The position numbers and the translations under genes were made by a program. Under the pieces are notes generated by a model. It saw only the letters and a program-made list of their open reading frames with translations. It was not told the DNA's origin and did not search any database. From the NCBI GenBank assembly GCA_905215465.1, contig CAJMPT010000056.1, positions 1 through 8,768 of the forward strand: 8,768 nucleotides of DNA, in the 5' to 3' direction. Below are positions 5,559 through 8,768 of this stretch, one piece after another; position 1 is the stretch's first letter; the number at the start of each line of letters is the position of its first letter. This DNA comes from an uncultured bacterium. Lineage in GTDB: Bacteria; Actinomycetota; Coriobacteriia; Coriobacteriales; Atopobiaceae.

Positions 5559-7046
5559 CTAGAGCCCCAGCTCTGCGGCGACCTCGGAGGCGCAGGCCAT
5601 GGCATCGGCAATGGCGGAGACCACAAGGGAGCTGCCGTTACGGGCGTCGCCGGCAACGTAGACGCAAGCCTTGCCCGCGCCCTTCTGGCCTGCCGCGCGG
5701 TGGGAGCGGGGGCAGGCCATGACGGGAAGCGGACGCCCCTTTCGGGCAAGCTCCACGCCCAGCGCAGACAGCACGTCCGCCTTGGGGCCAGTGAAGCCGC
5801 AGGCGATGAGCACCAGCTGCGCGTCCATGACGCGCTCGGTCTCCATGCGGCGCTCGGGACGGCCGCAAGACCAGTCAAGGTCCACGACGCGGATGCCGCT
5901 CACGGTACCTTCCTCGCCACGCAAGACCTCGAGGGTGTCCACGGCCCACTCGCGCATCTCGGCCCCCATGAGGGCGATGGCCTCCTGCTGGCCGTAGTCG
6001 GTCTTCTTGACGTTGGGCCACTGCGGCCAGGCGTTGCCTGCCGCCGGGACCTCGGGCGCGCAGGGCATGAACTCCAGCTGGCGCACGCTTCTGGCGCCCT
6101 GGCGCACGGCCGAGCCCAGGCAGTCGTTGCCCGTGTCTCCGCCGCCGATGACCACGACGTCCTTGCCGGCCGCGTCGATGGCGGGCGTGCTACCGGGAAG
6201 CACCGCCTTGGTCGCCGACGTGAGGTAGTCCACGGCAAAGACCACGCCGCCGGCGGCCAGGCCCTCGACAAAGCCCTCGGCGACAAGCCCGCGCGGGGCG
6301 CCCGCGCCAGCGGCCACCACCACGGCGTCAAAGTCGGAAAGCAATCCGTCTGCCACCTCGGGCGCGGAGGCGTCCGTCCCCAAGCGGAACTCTATGCCCA
6401 GCTCGCGCATGAGCCCAACGCGGCGCTCCACCACGTCCTTGGGCAGCTTCATGTTGGGGATGCCATACATGAGCAGGCCACCTGCGCGGTCGGCCTTCTC
6501 CACGACGGTCACGCGGGCCCCGCGGCGGGCGAGCTCCCAGGCCGAGGCCAGGCCGGAGGGGCCGGAGCCAACCACGGCCACGCGCGGCGCATCCGGCGCG
6601 GCAGGCGAGAAGCGCGCGGGCCCGCCGTGGGCCCACTCCCAGTCGGAGATCGCACGCTCGTTGTCGTGGATGGTCTCGGCCTCGTCGTCGCGGCCCAGGT
6701 TGCAGGCGGCCTCGCAGAGGGCCGGGCAGACGCGGCTCGTGATCTCCGGCAGCGGGCTCGTGAGCGAGAGGCGCTTGGCGGCCTCCGCCCACTGGCCGCG
6801 GTACAGCAGGTCGTTCCACTCCGGGATGAGGTTGTGCAGCGGGCACCCGGAGGGGCGCGCCTTACCAAACGAGACGCCCGTCTGGCAGAAGGCCACGCCG
6901 CACATCATGCAGCGGCTGGCCTGCGCGCGCTGCTCGTCTGCGGGAAGCGTCACGTAGAGCTCGTCGTAGTCTCCCGTGCGCTCGGCGACGGGACGCAGGT
7001 CGTGGGCACGACGGCCCAGGTTGAGGAATGCGCCGGGCTTGCCCAT
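5559..7046 (-). CDS. gltD: Glutamate synthase (NADPH) small subunit
   Basis: GltD passes electrons from NADPH through FAD and iron-sulfur clusters to GltB, where glutamine and 2-oxoglutarate become two glutamates. The 495-residue product has the usual length. The N-terminal iron-sulfur region shows C46, C49, C54 and C68 (CMMCGVAFC...GCPLHN) and C107, C111 and C115 (CPALCEAAC). The FAD dinucleotide motif VVGSGPSG is at 158-165 and the GGLLMYGIPNMKLPK signature at 189-203. The NADPH motif VIGGGDTGNDC is at 299-309, and the C-terminal FAD contact GDARNGSSLVVSAIADA at 466-482. The last motif differs slightly from the usual GD-RRG-SLVV-AI form but keeps the core. The ATG at 7046 follows the gltB stop by one base and has AAGGAGG at 7056-7062 within the end of gltB, indicating coupling. 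The same fold occurs in other oxidoreductases, but the position after gltB settles the name. Confidence 0.96.
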   Translation of the reverse strand: MGKPGAFLNLGRRAHDLRPVAERTGDYDELYVTLPADEQRAQASRCMMCGVAFCQTGVSFGKARPSGCPLHNLIPEWNDLLYRGQWAEAAKRLSLTSPLPEITSRVCPALCEAACNLGRDDEAETIHDNERAISDWEWAHGGPARFSPAAPDAPRVAVVGSGPSGLASAWELARRGARVTVVEKADRAGGLLMYGIPNMKLPKDVVERRVGLMRELGIEFRLGTDASAPEVADGLLSDFDAVVVAAGAGAPRGLVAEGFVEGLAAGGVVFAVDYLTSATKAVLPGSTPAIDAAGKDVVVIGGGDTGNDCLGSAVRQGARSVRQLEFMPCAPEVPAAGNAWPQWPNVKKTDYGQQEAIALMGAEMREWAVDTLEVLRGEEGTVSGIRVVDLDWSCGRPERRMETERVMDAQLVLIACGFTGPKADVLSALGVELARKGRPLPVMACPRSHRAAGQKGAGKACVYVAGDARNGSSLVVSAIADAMACASEVAAELGL

Positions 7047-7047
7047 G

Positions 7048-8768
7048 CTACCTCGCCTCCTTCATGGCGTCGAAGGCGTACTGCAGGGCATCGGCGTGGG
7101 ACATGCCCTCGGCCTCCGCCTCCTGTACGTGCGCGAGGACGCGCTCGTAGTCCCTCGGGATGACCTTGACGAAGCTCTTCGCCACGGCCTTGAACCGGTA
7201 GAGCATCTTGATGCCGCGCGGGCTCTGGGTGCGCAGCGCGTGCTCCTCGATGAGCTCGTGGATGAGGTCGAGCTCGGCCTCGGTGGGCTGCTTGAGGTCG
7301 ACCATGTCCAGGTTGCACTTCTGTGCCAGGGTACCGAAGGCGTCGTAGACGTAGGCCACGCCGCCGCTCATGCCCGCGGCAAAGTTCATGCCCACCTCGC
7401 CCAGGATGAGGGCGAGGCCGCCGGTCATGTACTCGCAGCCGTGGTTGCCGCAGCCCTCCACCACCACGGTGGCGCCGGAGTTGCGCACGGCAAAGCGCTG
7501 GCCGGCCAGGCCGTTCACAAATCCGCGGCCGCTCGTCGCGCCGTAGAACGCCACGTTGCCCACCACGATGTTCTCGTCGAACTTGAACGTGGCGGCCTCG
7601 GGCGGGCGCACGGAGAGCACGCCTCCGGAGAGGCCCTTGCCAAAGTAGTCGTTGGCGTCGCCGCAGATGTTGAGCGTCACGCCCGACGGCAAAAACGCGC
7701 CGAAGCTCTGGCCGCCCGCACCCTCGCAGTCCACCGTGACGGAGCCCTCGGGCAGGCCCTCGGGGTGGCTCTTGGTGACCATGGAGCCAAGCAGCGTGCC
7801 CACGCAGCGGTTGACGTTGTAGATGTCCGCGTGGAAGCGGATGGGCGTGAGGTGGGCGCGGGCGCTCTCGGTGTAGGGCACAAAGAGCGTGGCGTCCAAC
7901 GTCTTGTCAATGCCCAGGTCAGGCGCCATGGACGGCAGGAAGTGGCGGCCGTCGGCGCCCGGGATGTGCCGTCCGAACTCGCAGGTTCCCTCGGCGAGAA
8001 GGTCGGAGAGGTCCATGCGGTTGGCCTTCCAGTTGCCCCCGACCTCCACCTGGCACAGGCACTCGGGGTGGCCTACCATCTCGTCCACCGTACGGAAGCC
8101 GAGGCTGGCCATGATCTCTCGCAGCTCCTGGGCCACGAAGGTCATGAAGTTGACCACGTGCTCGGGCTTGCCGGCAAAGCGGCCGCGCAGCCTGCAGTTC
8201 TGCGTGGCGATGCCCGCCGGGCAGGTGTCCTGCTGGCAGTCGCGCTGCATGAGGCAGCCGCAGGCGATGAGCGGCATGGTGGCAAAGCCGAACTCCTCGG
8301 CGCCCAGAAGGGCGGCGATGGCGACGTCTCGGCCGCTCATGAGCTTGCCGTCCGTCTCCACCACGACGCGGGAGCGCAGGCCGTTGCGCACGAGCGTCTG
8401 CTGGGTCTCGGCCAGGCCGATCTCAAAGGGGATGCCGGCGTGGTAGATGGAGTCGCGCGGGGCCGCGCCGGTACCGCCGTTGTGGCCCGAGATGGTGATC
8501 TTGTCGGCGCCGCCCTTGGCCACGCCGGTGGCGATGGTGCCCACGCCTGCCAGGGCGCAGAGCTTGACCGAGATGCGCGCGTCGGGGTTGGCGTTCTTGA
8601 GGTCAAAGATGAGCTCGGCCAGGTCCTCGATGGAGTAGATGTCGTGGTGGGGCGGCGGGCTGATGAGGCCGACGCCGGGCGTGGACTGGCGCACCTCGGC
8701 GATCCACGGGTAGACCTTCTTGCCGGGCAGGTGGCCGCCCTCGCCGGGCTTGGCGCCCTGGGCCATCT
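7048..8768 (-). CDS. gltB: Glutamate synthase large subunit, C-terminal part (5' end outside window)
   Basis: This is the catalytic alpha subunit of glutamate synthase; the visible 572 complete codons are its C-terminal third or so, since full proteins are around 1,500 residues. Numbering from the first visible Met (internal, not a start): MAQGAKPGEGGHLPGKK and ISPPPHHDIYSIEDLA (35-50) belong to the FMN/2-oxoglutarate synthase domain. KLCALAGVGTIATGVAK and SGHNGGTGAAP (93-103) follow. The [3Fe-4S] cysteines are C171, C177 and C182 in the CLMQRDCQQDTCPAGIATQ segment. From about 341 to 475 lies the Gly-rich right-handed helix domain (GXGXG domain), with GAGGQSFGAF and the GNHGCEYMTGG and GMSGGVAYVYD segments. 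A helical tail ends the protein. The partial codon at the right edge ends in AG, consistent with the Lys usually preceding MAQGAKPGEGG. All catalytic landmarks in this part are intact. The gene leads the gltB-gltD operon; its N-terminal glutaminase domain and promoter lie outside. Confidence 0.97.
   Translation of the reverse strand, partial: MAQGAKPGEGGHLPGKKVYPWIAEVRQSTPGVGLISPPPHHDIYSIEDLAELIFDLKNANPDARISVKLCALAGVGTIATGVAKGGADKITISGHNGGTGAAPRDSIYHAGIPFEIGLAETQQTLVRNGLRSRVVVETDGKLMSGRDVAIAALLGAEEFGFATMPLIACGCLMQRDCQQDTCPAGIATQNCRLRGRFAGKPEHVVNFMTFVAQELREIMASLGFRTVDEMVGHPECLCQVEVGGNWKANRMDLSDLLAEGTCEFGRHIPGADGRHFLPSMAPDLGIDKTLDATLFVPYTESARAHLTPIRFHADIYNVNRCVGTLLGSMVTKSHPEGLPEGSVTVDCEGAGGQSFGAFLPSGVTLNICGDANDYFGKGLSGGVLSVRPPEAATFKFDENIVVGNVAFYGATSGRGFVNGLAGQRFAVRNSGATVVVEGCGNHGCEYMTGGLALILGEVGMNFAAGMSGGVAYVYDAFGTLAQKCNLDMVDLKQPTEAELDLIHELIEEHALRTQSPRGIKMLYRFKAVAKSFVKVIPRDYERVLAHVQEAEAEGMSHADALQYAFDAMKEAR

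Noticed and set aside
5320..5562. An 80-codon plus-strand frame and another minus-strand frame (5235-5507) competing with the small ORF after gltD.
   Set aside because: The plus frame lies beyond the terminator and has no ribosome binding site; the minus frame is Arg/Ser/Pro/Thr-rich as expected for a shifted frame. Neither has the coding-like third positions of 5284-5556.
5700..7163. A 487-codon plus-strand open frame across gltD.
   Set aside because: Antisense shadow of gltD, which shows all iron-sulfur, FAD and NADPH motifs.

Overview
This GC-rich window looks like ordinary chromosome from a high-GC Gram-positive bacterium. The best guess is Actinomycetota, class Coriobacteriia (Olsenella/Atopobiaceae-like). 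That guess rests on the GC-rich third codon positions, the strong AGGAGG-type ribosome binding sites and a Tat-type lipoprotein leader (TRRNFIG...LVGC) that is familiar in that group. No marker gene fixes the taxonomy. I see no mobile element, CRISPR array, tRNA or rRNA.

The left part, positions 1-3954, is a three-gene ABC importer operon read on the minus strand. Its order is a lipoprotein substrate-binding protein (3954-2812), a two-domain fused permease (2674-959) and an ATPase (956 to beyond the left edge). This is the FbpABC/AfuABC layout, usually auto-annotated as ferric iron uptake. The binding protein lacks the tandem tyrosines of iron-binding FbpA. At the corresponding place it has His259-Asp260, with Glu285 downstream, which is closer to my recollection of the hexose-phosphate binder AfuA. 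The substrate may therefore be a sugar phosphate or another phosphorylated organic compound. An 11-bp perfect hairpin separates the binding-protein gene from the permease gene. A 10-bp perfect inverted repeat lies just downstream of a plausible promoter in front of the operon.

The middle part, 3955-5320, holds a divergent intergenic region and one plus-strand gene. This gene (4249-5208) encodes a protein of the zinc-dependent phospholipase C family with recognisable metal ligands but no signal peptide. It runs convergently into the next operon, and a strong hairpin at 5270-5318 can terminate transcription from both sides.

The right part, 5284-8768, is the glutamate synthase operon on the minus strand. 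It holds the 3' portion of gltB (cut by the right edge), a complete gltD one base after it, and a possible 90-codon GTG-started ORF two bases after gltD whose last codons lie inside the terminator hairpin. GltBD makes glutamate from glutamine and 2-oxoglutarate and is core nitrogen metabolism.

I found no convincing novel multi-gene system. The points that merit a second look are the substrate identity of the importer, its two regulatory hairpins, the small gltD-coupled ORF that ends in a terminator, and the signal-less phospholipase-like protein.
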